Part shown: piece after piece, positions 36,714 through 44,539 of the stretch
Layout: every line of letters starts with the position of its first letter
Position numbering within the stretch: position 1 is the stretch's first letter
Origin: Burkholderia sp. 4M9327F10
GTDB taxonomy: Bacteria > Pseudomonadota > Gammaproteobacteria > Burkholderiales > Burkholderiaceae
Direction: 5' to 3'
Length of the DNA: 64,000 bases
Assembly: GCF_005503145.1 (NCBI RefSeq)
Contig: NZ_SCNV01000008.1
Location: 62,001-126,000 of the forward strand
Position numbers and translations under genes: made by a program
Notes under the pieces: model-generated
Told to the model about the DNA's origin: nothing
The model's input: the letters and a program-made list of their open reading frames with translations, nothing else
Databases searched by the model: none

Positions 36714-38011
36714 CACCCTCCGATTCGCTTCAATCCGACCATCGCGGCCACGGTGCCCCCACGCCGGCCGCAGAGTCCGGCGTGCCTGCCGTCGCCAGTT
36801 TTCGCGAGGCCGGGTTCCTCCGCTCGCATATCCAGGACACCTTGCGCTTCTACGCGCCGAACGTGTTCGACCCGAGCGGCGGCTTCTATCATTTCTTCCG
36901 CGACGACGGTTCGATCTATGACCGCACCACGCGCCATCTGGTCAGCAGTTGCCGCTACGTCTTCAACTACGCGATGGCGTATCGCGAGTTCGGCGACCCC
37001 AAGCACCTCGAATACGCGCGCCACGGCCTGAATTTCCTGCATGACGCGCACTGGGACGCCGAACTGAAAGGCTACGACTGGGAACTCGAATGGCGCGACG
37101 GCCGCAAGCACACGCTCGACGGCACCCGTCATTGCTACGGCCTCGCCTTCGTGCTGCTCGCCTATGCGCATGCCGCGATGGCCGGCATCGAGGAAGCGCG
37201 GCCGCTGATCGGCGCCACCTTCGAGCTGATGGAGCACCGCTTCTGGGACGCGGCCGCCGGCCTCTACGCCGACGAAGCGACGCCCGACTGGCGGGTGAGC
37301 TCGTATCGCGGCCAGAACGCCAACATGCACACCACCGAGGCGCTGCTCGCGGCCTATGAGGCGACCGGCCATCTCGTGTATCTGGACCGTGCGGAGCGGG
37401 TGGCGTCGAACATCACGCTGCGTCAGGCAAAACTCTCGCAGGGTCTGGTGTGGGAGCATTTCCACGCGGACTGGTCGGTGGACTGGCACTACAACGAGGA
37501 AGACAGCTCAAACATCTTCCGCCCGTGGGGCTTCCAGCCGGGTCACCAGACCGAGTGGGCAAAGCTGCTGCTGATCCTCGAGCGGCACCGTCCGCTGCCG
37601 TGGCTGCTGCCGCGCGCCATCGAACTGTTCGACGCCGCCATGACGCACGCCTGGGACGACGATCACGGCGGCCTCTACTACGGCTTCGGCCCGGACGGCA
37701 CCGTTTGCGACCACGACAAGTATTTCTGGGTTCAGGCCGAGACTTTCGCGACCGCCGCGCTGCTCGGCAAGCGCACCGGCAACGAACGCTTCTGGGACTG
37801 GTACGACGAGATCTGGCGCTATAGCTGGGCGCATTTCGTCGATCATAAATACGGCGCGTGGTATCGCATCCTGACGTGCGACAACCGCAAGTACAGCGAC
37901 GAGAAGAGCCCGGCCGGCAAGACCGACTATCACACGATGGGCGCGTGCTACGAAGTGCTCACGCATGCACTGCCGCACGCGCCATCCACGACGACTGAAT
38001 CCGCACGGTGA
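36710..38011 (+). CDS. AGE-family sugar epimerase/isomerase (mannose isomerase-like)
   Basis: A 433-residue (alpha/alpha)6-barrel protein of the N-acylglucosamine 2-epimerase family. Typical segments are SCRYVFNYAMAYREFG, GTRHCYGLAFVLLAYAHA, NANMHTTEALLAAYEATG, FQPGHQTEWAKLLLILER with the conserved His, and KYFWVQAETFATAALL. Members interconvert mannose and fructose, cellobiose and its epimer, or N-acyl sugars. The pairing with a PfkB kinase fits mannose to fructose to fructose-6-phosphate. An N-terminal 30-residue polar tail precedes the domain. Start overlaps the lacI-type gene by 4 bp. Confidence 0.88.
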   Translation: MTPSDSLQSDHRGHGAPTPAAESGVPAVASFREAGFLRSHIQDTLRFYAPNVFDPSGGFYHFFRDDGSIYDRTTRHLVSSCRYVFNYAMAYREFGDPKHLEYARHGLNFLHDAHWDAELKGYDWELEWRDGRKHTLDGTRHCYGLAFVLLAYAHAAMAGIEEARPLIGATFELMEHRFWDAAAGLYADEATPDWRVSSYRGQNANMHTTEALLAAYEATGHLVYLDRAERVASNITLRQAKLSQGLVWEHFHADWSVDWHYNEEDSSNIFRPWGFQPGHQTEWAKLLLILERHRPLPWLLPRAIELFDAAMTHAWDDDHGGLYYGFGPDGTVCDHDKYFWVQAETFATAALLGKRTGNERFWDWYDEIWRYSWAHFVDHKYGAWYRILTCDNRKYSDEKSPAGKTDYHTMGACYEVLTHALPHAPSTTTESAR

Positions 38012-38016
38012 GCATC

Positions 38017-38928
38017 ATGAGCGCGAGCACTGAATTTCCCCTCTTCGTTTCGGCCGGCGACATCCTGACCGACCTCGTGCGCACCGGCGACTCGCAATGG
38101 CTGTCGCGCCCCGGCGGCGCCGGCTGGAACGTCGCCCGCGCGGTCGCGCGCCTCGGGCTGCGCACGGCTTGCGCCGGCTCGCTCGGCACCGACAACTTTT
38201 CCGACGAACTGTGGAACGCCAGCGTCGCCGCCGGCCTCGACATGCGCTTCATGCAGCGTGTGGAACGGCCACCGCTGCTGGCGATCGTGCACCAGACGCA
38301 TCCGCCCGCGTACTTCTTCATGGGCGAGAACGGCGCGGACCTCGCTTTCGATCCATCGCGCCTGCCGCAAGGCTGGATGAACCAGGTGAAGTGGGCGCAC
38401 TTCGGCTGCATCAGCCTCGTGCGCCAGCCGCTTGGCGATACGCTCGCCACGCTGGCCGCGCAGTTGCGCGAACGCGGCGTGAAGATCAGCTTCGACCCGA
38501 ATTACCGCAACCTGATGGCGCACGGCTACATGCCGACACTGCGCAAGATGGCCGCGCTCGCCGACCTCATCAAGGTGTCCGACGAGGACCTCGGGCTGCT
38601 GTTCAAGACCAGCGAAGCCGAAGCGCTCGCCGAACTGCGCGCCATGAATCCGCTGGCCACCGTGCTCGTCACGCGCGGCCCGGAAAAGGCCACGCTGATC
38701 GAAGGCGACACGATCATCGAGGCGCAACCGCCGCGCGTTGAAGTGGCCGATACGGTGGGAGCGGGCGACGCGTCGATCGGCGGCCTGCTGTTCAGCCTGA
38801 TGGCGGCGCCGCAGCGCACGTGGCACGAACATCTCGCCTTTGCGCTGGCAGCCGGCGCGGCGGCCTGCCGCCATGCGGGCGCGCACTCGCCGTCGCTCGA
38901 TGAAGTGGTCGCACTGCTGGAGAACTGA
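38017..38928 (+). CDS. PfkB-family carbohydrate kinase (fructokinase-like)
   Basis: A 303-residue ribokinase-fold sugar kinase. It has the first PfkB pattern GGAGWNVARAVARLGL and the second, DTVGAGDASIGGLL, with the catalytic Asp in GAGD. Recognisable PfkB segments also include FDPNYR and ATVLVTRGPEKATLIEG. I chose ATG 38017, which has GGTGAG 5 nt upstream; GTG 38008 overlapping the isomerase stop (GTGA) is a possible alternative start adding three residues. It is the last gene of the LacI-isomerase-kinase operon. Confidence 0.88.
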   Translation: MSASTEFPLFVSAGDILTDLVRTGDSQWLSRPGGAGWNVARAVARLGLRTACAGSLGTDNFSDELWNASVAAGLDMRFMQRVERPPLLAIVHQTHPPAYFFMGENGADLAFDPSRLPQGWMNQVKWAHFGCISLVRQPLGDTLATLAAQLRERGVKISFDPNYRNLMAHGYMPTLRKMAALADLIKVSDEDLGLLFKTSEAEALAELRAMNPLATVLVTRGPEKATLIEGDTIIEAQPPRVEVADTVGAGDASIGGLLFSLMAAPQRTWHEHLAFALAAGAAACRHAGAHSPSLDEVVALLEN

Positions 38929-38949
38929 GCTAGAGAAGTGAGTTGAAGA

Positions 38950-39007
38950 ACCAAGCTGGGAAACCAGGCTGAAAAGCCAAGCTGAAAAGCCAGGCTGCAA
39001 AACCAGG
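38950..39007. repeat. 13-bp tandem repeats, block 1
   Basis: About 4.5 imperfect copies of a 13-bp unit (ACCAGGCTGAAAA-like) start about 20 nt after the kinase stop codon. The period is not a multiple of three and no frame is open through it, so it is non-coding. Confidence 0.8.
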
Positions 39008-39022
39008 CGTCGCACGCCGGCG

Positions 39023-39074
39023 TTCGAGGCGCAGATTCGAGCCGCAAATTCGAGCCGCAAATTCGAGGCGCAGA
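39023..39074. repeat. 13-bp tandem repeats, block 2
   Basis: Four near-perfect copies of a different 13-bp unit (TTCGAGCCGCAAA / TTCGAGGCGCAGA, arranged A-B-B-A). It has the same period as block 1 although the unit sequence is unrelated. Confidence 0.85.
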
Positions 39075-39164
39075 TAAACCGAACGCCGGCCTGTCACGCA
39101 GATGACCGGAAAGTCACAAAACGGCGTGCTAGGATGGAATCTCCCCCTTTGCTGGAGAAGCATC

Positions 39165-39386
39165 ATGGAGGACGTCACCTACACCAAGGGACTCTACACG
39201 GCCACCGCCACGGTGCGCCCTGTAGACGCAGGAGCGTACCGCGGCGTGGTCACGCTTGCCCGCGACGAAGGCGGCGAGCTGGAAAACACGGTCTACGAAG
39301 TCGAGGCCACCTCGAGCACCGAGGAAGAAGCCCTCGAAGAAGCCAAAGCACTGGCGCACCGCATCCTCGGCGAAATCGAATTCTAG
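39165..39386 (+). CDS. Small hypothetical protein (73 aa)
   Basis: A 73-residue soluble acidic protein. ATG 39165 has GGAGAAG 5 nt upstream, and codon use is typical of the genome, so it is likely real. It is predicted by eye to form three beta strands followed by a helix (TEEEALEEAKALAHRILGEI). The next gene encodes a protein of the same size and apparent layout. No known domain recognised. Confidence 0.7.
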   Translation: MEDVTYTKGLYTATATVRPVDAGAYRGVVTLARDEGGELENTVYEVEATSSTEEEALEEAKALAHRILGEIEF

Positions 39387-39510
39387 GCAGGCCCGGGGCC
39401 CCGCGCGCCCGTGCGTTCGACAGCGGGTTTGCGGTTGACTGTGCAGGTGGTCCCGCAGCTGATTTTTTACCGCGCGGTGTCTTTCTGGAAACAAACGGCT
39501 GGAGGCGAAA

Positions 39511-39756
39511 ATGGCCGAACCGCTCTTCCTCTATGGCGTGTACGCGATCCACGTGCGTCCGCTCGAACTGCAAGGGGCGCGCTGGGACGCGGAATACGAA
39601 ATCCGCCATCGCGACCACGCCGTCAAGGTGTGGACCACAGTCGGCGGCGACGCCGGTTACACGAGCGAAACCGAAGCGGTCGAGGCGGCCCACCAGCAAG
39701 CTATCGCCGATATCGAGCACGGCGCAGGAATTCCGAAACCGCGCACATTTCCTTGA
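39511..39756 (+). CDS. Small hypothetical protein (81 aa)
   Basis: An 81-residue soluble protein with a strand-strand-strand-helix look (VYAIHVRPLEL, EYEIRHRDHAVKVWTTVG, then SETEAVEAAHQQAIADI). It resembles the upstream 73-residue protein in its C-terminal acidic helix (TEEEALEEA versus SETEAVEAA), so the two may be diverged paralogues. Ribosome site GGAGG is 8 nt before ATG 39511. Function unknown. It lies 125 nt before the potassium-channel gene. Confidence 0.7.
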   Translation: MAEPLFLYGVYAIHVRPLELQGARWDAEYEIRHRDHAVKVWTTVGGDAGYTSETEAVEAAHQQAIADIEHGAGIPKPRTFP

Positions 39757-39881
39757 TGGCGTGAATTCGCGTGAGGCGAATTCGGCGAGCCTGGCGGCAC
39801 ATTGTCAAGCGGCAGAAAATCTGCAAAAGCGCTGCGTGCGGCGTGCTACGCTTTGCGCGTTTTCACGCTGAAGAACACGCA

Positions 39882-40910
39882 ATGGCCACCGATACTTCAG
39901 ACCGCACAAAGCACACTACGGCGGCCCCCGGCGCCGGGACGGGCAGCGGCGCCGCCTCCGCGAACGCCACTGCCGCCACACGCAAAAGCCTGCCGCGCGG
40001 CAGCCGCGAGCTGCGCCTCAACTCCCGGGTGATCGTTGCGCACGGCATGCCGGTGCGGTTCTGGCAGGACATGTACCACCGCGCCTTGACGGTCACGTGG
40101 CCGGTGTTCTTCGTCTCGCTGGCGCTGATGTTCCTGCTGCTCAATGCAGCGTTCGCCACGCTCTATTCGCTCGGCACGGCGCCGATCGCAAACCAGTTTC
40201 CGCCGGGCTTCGGCGGCGCGTTTTTCTTCAGCGTCGAAACACTCGCCACTGTCGGCTATGGCGACATGCATCCGCAGACGGTCTACGCCCACTGGATCGC
40301 CACGCTCGAAATCTTCGTCGGCATGTCGAGCATTGCGTTGGCGACCGGCCTGATCTTCGCCCGCTTCTCGCGGCCGCGCGCCAAGATCATGTTTTCCCGC
40401 TATGCGGTTGTCCGCCCGATCGACGGCCACATGACGCTGATGGCGCGCGCCGCCAACGGCCGCCAGAATGTGATCGCCGAGGCACGCGGCAAACTGCGCA
40501 TGATGCGCCTCGAGACCTCGGTCGAAGGCTACACGCTGCGCAAGCTCTACGACCTGACGCTGGTTCGCGAGCAACATCCCGCGTTTCTGTTTGGCTGGAC
40601 CCTGATGCACATCATCGACGAGACCAGCCCGCTATTCGGCGAAACCGCCGAGTCGATGAAAGCGCGTGACGCGTCCTTGCTGATTACGATCGAAGGAGCC
40701 GACGAACAGACCTCGCAGACCATGCAGGCGCGTTACACGTGGGAGGCAGACGATATCCGCTGGCAATACAAGTACGTCGACCTGCTGCGCGAGGTAGACG
40801 GCGTGAGCCACGTCGACTACGCTCATTTCCACGAAGTCGAGCCGCTGGAACCGATGGCGCCGCCCGCATCGCCAACCACGATCGACCCGCGGGCTGTGCC
40901 GGGCGCTTAA
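39882..40910 (+). CDS. Inward-rectifier potassium channel, KirBac1.1 homologue
   Basis: A 342-residue channel. After a polar N-terminus (1-55) come the slide helix (VRFWQDMYHRALTVTWPVFF), the first transmembrane helix, and the pore helix with selectivity filter TVGYG at 123-127 in SVETLATVGYGDMHPQTVYAH. The second transmembrane helix (EIFVGMSSIALATGLIFARFSRPRAKIMFS) leads into the Kir cytoplasmic immunoglobulin-like domain. It matches my recollection of KirBac1.1 from B. pseudomallei (333 aa) almost throughout. ATG 39882 is chosen over GTG 39771 because it gives the known length. A fragment of this gene recurs at 44281-44421. Confidence 0.93.
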   Translation: MATDTSDRTKHTTAAPGAGTGSGAASANATAATRKSLPRGSRELRLNSRVIVAHGMPVRFWQDMYHRALTVTWPVFFVSLALMFLLLNAAFATLYSLGTAPIANQFPPGFGGAFFFSVETLATVGYGDMHPQTVYAHWIATLEIFVGMSSIALATGLIFARFSRPRAKIMFSRYAVVRPIDGHMTLMARAANGRQNVIAEARGKLRMMRLETSVEGYTLRKLYDLTLVREQHPAFLFGWTLMHIIDETSPLFGETAESMKARDASLLITIEGADEQTSQTMQARYTWEADDIRWQYKYVDLLREVDGVSHVDYAHFHEVEPLEPMAPPASPTTIDPRAVPGA

Positions 40911-41019
40911 GGCAACTTATCGCAACTTGAAGCGGCCGGGGCAACTGAAGTAACTGAAGCAACCAGGCCACCAGAAGCAACCGGGCCACCGGCCGCGGCC
41001 CACACTCGAACCAGAGCGC
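40911..41019. repeat. Degenerate short repeats between the channel and GST genes
   Basis: Reiterated GCAACTGAAG/GCAACCAGGCCACCAGAAG-like units run across the intergenic space between these convergent genes. No clean terminator is seen. Confidence 0.5.
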
Positions 41020-41628
41020 CTACTTCAGCGCCGCCAGTTCGCGCTGCTCCACCGCCACCGCCCGAACATGAGCGTCGCGCGTCACGGCACGCTCGACATA
41101 GTTGCCAATCCGGCCCTTCGGCTCCAGCAGCTTCGCCATGAAGGCAATCTGCAGCGTGCTGGCCAGCAACAGGTCCGCCGCGCTAAAGCGCTCGCCCAGC
41201 AGCCACTCCCCTTCCTCCAGCGCCGCGTCGACCGCGTGCTTCACGCGCTCGAAATCGCCCCAGCCAAAGCTGAAGGTATTGCCCGGCGAGCCGACGATCT
41301 TTTCGGCCATCGCCGGTTCGAGACAGCCCGGCGTGAAAAACAGCCACTGCAGAAAGCGTCCGCGCAACGGGTCGTCGAGCGTAGCGCCAAGCTGCGCGGC
41401 AGGGAACCTGTCCGCCAGATAGAGCAGCACCGCACCCGATTCGGCCACGTGCACGCCATGGTCGTCGAGCGCGGGCAGTTTCGTCATGGGGTTGATGCTG
41501 CGAAAGCGCTGCTCGCCTTGCTCACCCGCGCGGATGTTGACCCGCACCAGCTCATACGGCACGCCGATTTCTTCCAGCATCCAGAGCGCGCGAAACGCTC
41601 TCGTCTTCGGCCAGTAATAGAGTTTCAT
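41020..41628 (-). CDS. Glutathione S-transferase family protein
   Basis: A 202-residue two-domain GST. The N-terminal thioredoxin-like domain has MKLYYWPKTRAFRALWMLEEIGVPYELV, the cis-proline segment KLPALDDHG and ESGAVLLYLADRF for gamma-glutamyl binding. The all-helical C-terminal domain follows (LLGERFSAADLLLASTL). Putative substrates unknown. ATG 41628 gives the standard family length; the frame stays open upstream to 41844 but is not GST-like. A 59-bp piece of this gene recurs at about 44422-44480. Confidence 0.9.
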   Translation of the reverse strand: MKLYYWPKTRAFRALWMLEEIGVPYELVRVNIRAGEQGEQRFRSINPMTKLPALDDHGVHVAESGAVLLYLADRFPAAQLGATLDDPLRGRFLQWLFFTPGCLEPAMAEKIVGSPGNTFSFGWGDFERVKHAVDAALEEGEWLLGERFSAADLLLASTLQIAFMAKLLEPKGRIGNYVERAVTRDAHVRAVAVEQRELAALK

Positions 41629-41755
41629 GGGGCGCTCGCGGGGCAACGGAGAAGCGCCTAGCGTAACCCAGGCGCTCTGCCAACAAGCACGTTTATCCAT
41701 GAAAATTTTTGCCGCACGCCCTGACTGATGCGCCGCACATGCAATGTCCGCAGGC

Positions 41756-41859
41756 CTAGAACTTGTGACGAACGCCCACCACGCTGACCTCCTGAGTGCG
41801 CGTGCTCGACGCGTTGCTGATCCCTTCGATGTCCGCCACCGCATTCGAGGACGCGCGCT
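41756..41859 (-). pseudogene. Porin 3'-end remnant (left duplicate)
   Basis: These 104 bases match 44540-44643, the last codons of the intact porin, including the stop and the C-terminal coding for TRTQVVGVVGVRHKF-like sequence with several substitutions. The match continues outward through 41701-41755 (against 44484-44539). The porin sequence stops abruptly at 41860, where the AT-richer island begins. Confidence 0.9.
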
Positions 41860-41987
41860 CTGCGTCGCGCGTGAGGGATTGTTTTAGGACTCGTCCGATG
41901 TCACGCGTGCCAACGACAGCGATAGCTTTGTGTCTGTAGTGAGGGCTACATTTACAATCGGCGCAAGCCACTTGGCGAACAAGAACG

Positions 41988-42437
41988 ATGATTAACAGAC
42001 GCTTTTTTCTGCGCGCAAGCGCACTCTCTCTGGCCGGAATTTCCACTGACGCCGTAAAGGCAGCACCCATTAATCCGCGGCGGGAATCGGCATTGGGGCG
42101 AGGATACGTGCTATCTAACGGTGCAACAGCACTGAAACGCGAAGATGGAGCCTGGATATTCTGGGTTCGAATCGTCAACTTCAACGATCCGAAAAGCGAT
42201 ATTCACGCCACTTTACAGATCGCAACTGACAGGGGCTTTTCACAGATTATCGATCATATTCCACTTATTCTTTCTCAATCGAAATCCTTTATTGCACAGC
42301 CCGCCTATAAACCAAAAATTACAAATGCGCAGCTTTATTATCGATACGTGATCGACGGCGATCCGTCAACAGCACCTTCCGTAAGCTCGGCGGTGAACTC
42401 GATTGCCCCGTGGAATACTGAGTCAAAGGCTGAATAA
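41988..42437 (+). CDS. Tat-exported stand-alone domain resembling the PhoD N-terminal domain
   Basis: A 149-residue protein with a twin-arginine signal (NRRFFLRASALSLAG, fitting RRxFL). The remaining domain is reminiscent of the Ig-like N-terminal domain of PhoD alkaline phosphatases (WIFWVRIVNF, IATDRGFSQII, then NAQLYYRYVIDGDPS), but the catalytic phosphatase part is absent. It would act in the periplasm, perhaps as a binding module. Codon use is AT-richer than in flanking genes, and the gene opens a 2.4-kb island. The next gene starts 1 nt after its stop. Domain assignment is by eye. Confidence 0.6.
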   Translation: MINRRFFLRASALSLAGISTDAVKAAPINPRRESALGRGYVLSNGATALKREDGAWIFWVRIVNFNDPKSDIHATLQIATDRGFSQIIDHIPLILSQSKSFIAQPAYKPKITNAQLYYRYVIDGDPSTAPSVSSAVNSIAPWNTESKAE

Positions 42438-42438
42438 C

Positions 42439-43191
42439 ATGGCAAAAGCGGAATTGGTGTTGCACTGGATCGATTCAGGATCGAATTCGATGGCCAGCTA
42501 TCAAGCTCTGATGGGTGTGAAAGACAACCCTACAGACCCTCTGTCCATTCTCAATACCAGCGCTACTCTCGTGGCTACAGTGTCGAATATATCGCAAATG
42601 CTCCAGCCAATCCGTATCGTCACTAACGGTATGGTGGCTACTTCGGCACTAACCAAGATTGTAGTTGACTGGCAGGATCCGAACAAAAAAGTACAGCCAG
42701 GTGATGTTTTGACGTTGATAAGTGCAAGTGGAACCATCGTTGTTACGTTGCTTTTCTGGGCTGAAGCTGGTCCTGAAGCAGCGGCAGCAGTCAGCGCAAT
42801 CGCCTTATCTGCAGATTTGCAATCGTCATTTCAGCCATATTTTAGCAGTGCGAAAATATGGCTAGGAAATCTGCTTGGAAATGTCATGCAAATTTCCAAC
42901 CCGGCGTCTACTGCGAGTTCGTCACTCTATTGGGGAGCTACGGTGAATGGAAGTGGGTGGAATCTCTTCAGCTATGATGAACTTATGGCAGCAAATGGGC
43001 TTTTTGTTTGTATGAGCGACGAAGATGCAGTGGGAGGGATTCTGAGAATCAAGGGAAATCCGGTACCAGGCAGCATTACACCCATTAATGAATCTCAGTA
43101 TCGGGCAGACTACTGCAAATATCAATATGATCAAATGGGTGGTTCAGATTGGGTTAGCTGGTCAACTAGTTGTCCAGCGATGTACAAATAA
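42439..43191 (+). CDS. Hypothetical protein with central hydrophobic region (island)
   Basis: A 250-residue protein that I do not recognise. A hydrophobic stretch at about 95-130 (DVLTLISASGTIVVTLLFW followed by an Ala-rich segment) could form one or two membrane helices. The N-terminal part is Ser/Thr-rich and the C-terminal part polar with three cysteines. No signal peptide is evident. It begins 1 nt after the Tat-protein gene, so they are coupled, and is followed 11 nt later by a small membrane protein gene. Base composition is AT-rich relative to neighbours, suggesting acquisition. Confidence 0.65.
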   Translation: MAKAELVLHWIDSGSNSMASYQALMGVKDNPTDPLSILNTSATLVATVSNISQMLQPIRIVTNGMVATSALTKIVVDWQDPNKKVQPGDVLTLISASGTIVVTLLFWAEAGPEAAAAVSAIALSADLQSSFQPYFSSAKIWLGNLLGNVMQISNPASTASSSLYWGATVNGSGWNLFSYDELMAANGLFVCMSDEDAVGGILRIKGNPVPGSITPINESQYRADYCKYQYDQMGGSDWVSWSTSCPAMYK

Positions 43192-43202
43192 CAGGGAAGG
43201 GA

Positions 43203-43583
43203 ATGCCATATTCCATACGGATTTCGCTATTCGGCTTTGCTCTGGCTTTTGCGTTTGAAAGCGTGGTGGAAGTCGCTCTGCTCCAGCTTCACATATTGCC
43301 GCTGGAAGGTTATTTGGCAATGGTGGTGAGTTTGGCAGCTAACCCGCTGGCACTGGGGTTGGCGCTAAATCGGAAGAAGGCCGGTTATGGCCTGCTCAAG
43401 TGGATCGCGACGCTAAGTCTTGTATGGCCTGTAGCCGGGCGGCCATATTTGCACGCGCTGGGAGTATGGCCCATTGTGTTAATAACGCTTTGCGTGTGGT
43501 GTCGTGTTGGCGGCGCCGTGATGATGCGGCGCAAAACATCAAGAACCTGGATTGACACAGCTACAACCGAGGGCATTCTTTAG
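43203..43583 (+). CDS. Small integral membrane protein (island)
   Basis: A 126-residue protein with three to four hydrophobic helices (ISLFGFALAFAFESVVEVALL, YLAMVVSLAANPLALGLAL, WIATLSLVWPVA, ALGVWPIVLITLCVW) and a short basic tail. No family recognised. ATG 43203 has GGGAAGGG just upstream. It is third in the +strand set of three closely spaced island genes and is followed by a hairpin terminator. Its role as partner of the preceding gene is a guess from position only. Confidence 0.65.
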   Translation: MPYSIRISLFGFALAFAFESVVEVALLQLHILPLEGYLAMVVSLAANPLALGLALNRKKAGYGLLKWIATLSLVWPVAGRPYLHALGVWPIVLITLCVWCRVGGAVMMRRKTSRTWIDTATTEGIL

Positions 43584-43621
43584 CACGCTCAGCTCGATTG
43601 AGCAGGTGTTTGATGAGCCAT

Positions 43622-43647
43622 GCGCCCGCGTATGCGGGCGCCTTTCT
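43622..43647 (+). terminator. Terminator after the island's plus-strand genes
   Basis: A perfect 8-bp GC stem GCGCCCGC/GCGGGCGC with loop GTAT, followed by CTTTCT. The T tract is short, so strength is uncertain. Confidence 0.65.
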
Positions 43648-43710
43648 ACAAGAACGAAGCAAGCTACGCCCTGAGCGTCGCCTCTCTCATGCGGCGCGTC
43701 TTCTGCGAAT

Positions 43711-44160
43711 TCAGGGGCGCAAAAGTCTGTAAACCCTCACGGACTTGATCCAGGATAGTAGCGACCAAACATTGATCCCTACGACCGCGAGCAGCAAGAC
43801 AGCCCTGAAGCCCGTGCCTGTATTTGCGCTTACTGCCTTGAAGAAAAACATAATTCCAATCAGGACCGTGAACAGCCAGACGGCGAACGGTTGAAGGGGC
43901 GGCTCAACACCGCAAATCTGGCCGCTTGAGTGATTAAACCAGGCTATGAGCGTTTGCCAATTCTCAGGATCGCGAAGCACCGCAGTTACGACCATGCCAT
44001 TTTCAAGACGGGGTTCGCCACGGAGTGACACAGCGTATTGACGCTTTCCCGACACCGTGGCATTGAAGGTTAGGCTTTGCGTTTGTATGCCATATTTGTC
44101 TTTCACGGCCGTTATGCCATTGATGTTTTCAAGCGTGACGGTAATAGCGTGATAAGTCAT
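43711..44160 (-). CDS. Hypothetical membrane protein (island)
   Basis: A 149-residue protein with a soluble, beta-rich N-terminal part (MTYHAITVTLENINGITAV to about 90) and two C-terminal membrane helices (FAVWLFTVLIGIMFFF and AVLLLAVVGINVWSLLSW) ending in a basic tail. No domain recognised. ATG 44160 is preferred because the open frame continues upstream without a ribosome site. It is convergent with the plus-strand island genes and ends the island before the duplicated channel fragment. Confidence 0.55.
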   Translation of the reverse strand: MTYHAITVTLENINGITAVKDKYGIQTQSLTFNATVSGKRQYAVSLRGEPRLENGMVVTAVLRDPENWQTLIAWFNHSSGQICGVEPPLQPFAVWLFTVLIGIMFFFKAVSANTGTGFRAVLLLAVVGINVWSLLSWIKSVRVYRLLRP

Positions 44161-44280
44161 AGCTGATCGTGCATCGGGGAAAAGCGAAAACTGGGTAAGG
44201 CATTGAATATAACCCGTGCACCATCCCGAATTTCCTTTCTCTCGTCCGGCACAGGTAGATTGATGTCGGTAACGACCGAC

Positions 44281-44421
44281 ATGGTGCGTCCTGAGACTTC
44301 GGTCGAAGGCTACACGCTGCATAAGCTCTACGACCTGACGCTAGTTCGCGAGCAGCATCCCGCGTTTCTGTTTGGCTGGACCCTGATATACATCATCGAC
44401 GAAACCCGCCCGCTATTCGGC
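44281..44421 (+). pseudogene. KirBac channel gene fragment (right duplicate)
   Basis: These bases match 40501-40641 at most positions, encoding about residues 207-253 of the channel's cytoplasmic domain (SVEGYTLxKLYDLTLVREQHPAFLFGWTL). There is no start and no pore. The sequence then switches directly to GST-derived sequence, indicating an internal deletion. Confidence 0.9.
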
Positions 44422-44480
44422 TCCGGCAGCGTTGTCATGAAGGCGGTCTGCAGCGTGCTTGCCAACAGCAGGTCCGCTAT
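44422..44480 (-). pseudogene. GST gene fragment (right duplicate)
   Basis: About 59 bases match 41129-41188 within the GST gene (sharing CTGCAGCGTGCT and CAGGTCCGC) with scattered changes. It joins the channel fragment on one side and the GST-porin intergenic sequence (like 41701-41755) on the other. Confidence 0.8.
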
Positions 44481-44539
44481 GCTAAAAATTTTGCGCGGCG
44501 CGCCCTGCCCGATGCGCCGCACATGCAATGCCCGCAGAC

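Noticed and set aside
38950..39074. CRISPR-like appearance of the tandem repeats
   Set aside because: Units are 13 bp, directly adjacent with no spacers, and no cas gene is present.
42165..42180. tRNA T-loop-like GGGTTCGAATC
   Set aside because: It lies within a coding sequence and no acceptor, D or anticodon stem can be formed around it.
41757..42184. 142-codon minus-strand frame joining the porin remnant to island sequence
   Set aside because: Only the last part (through 41859) is porin-derived; the rest is an accidental open frame opposite the Tat-protein gene.
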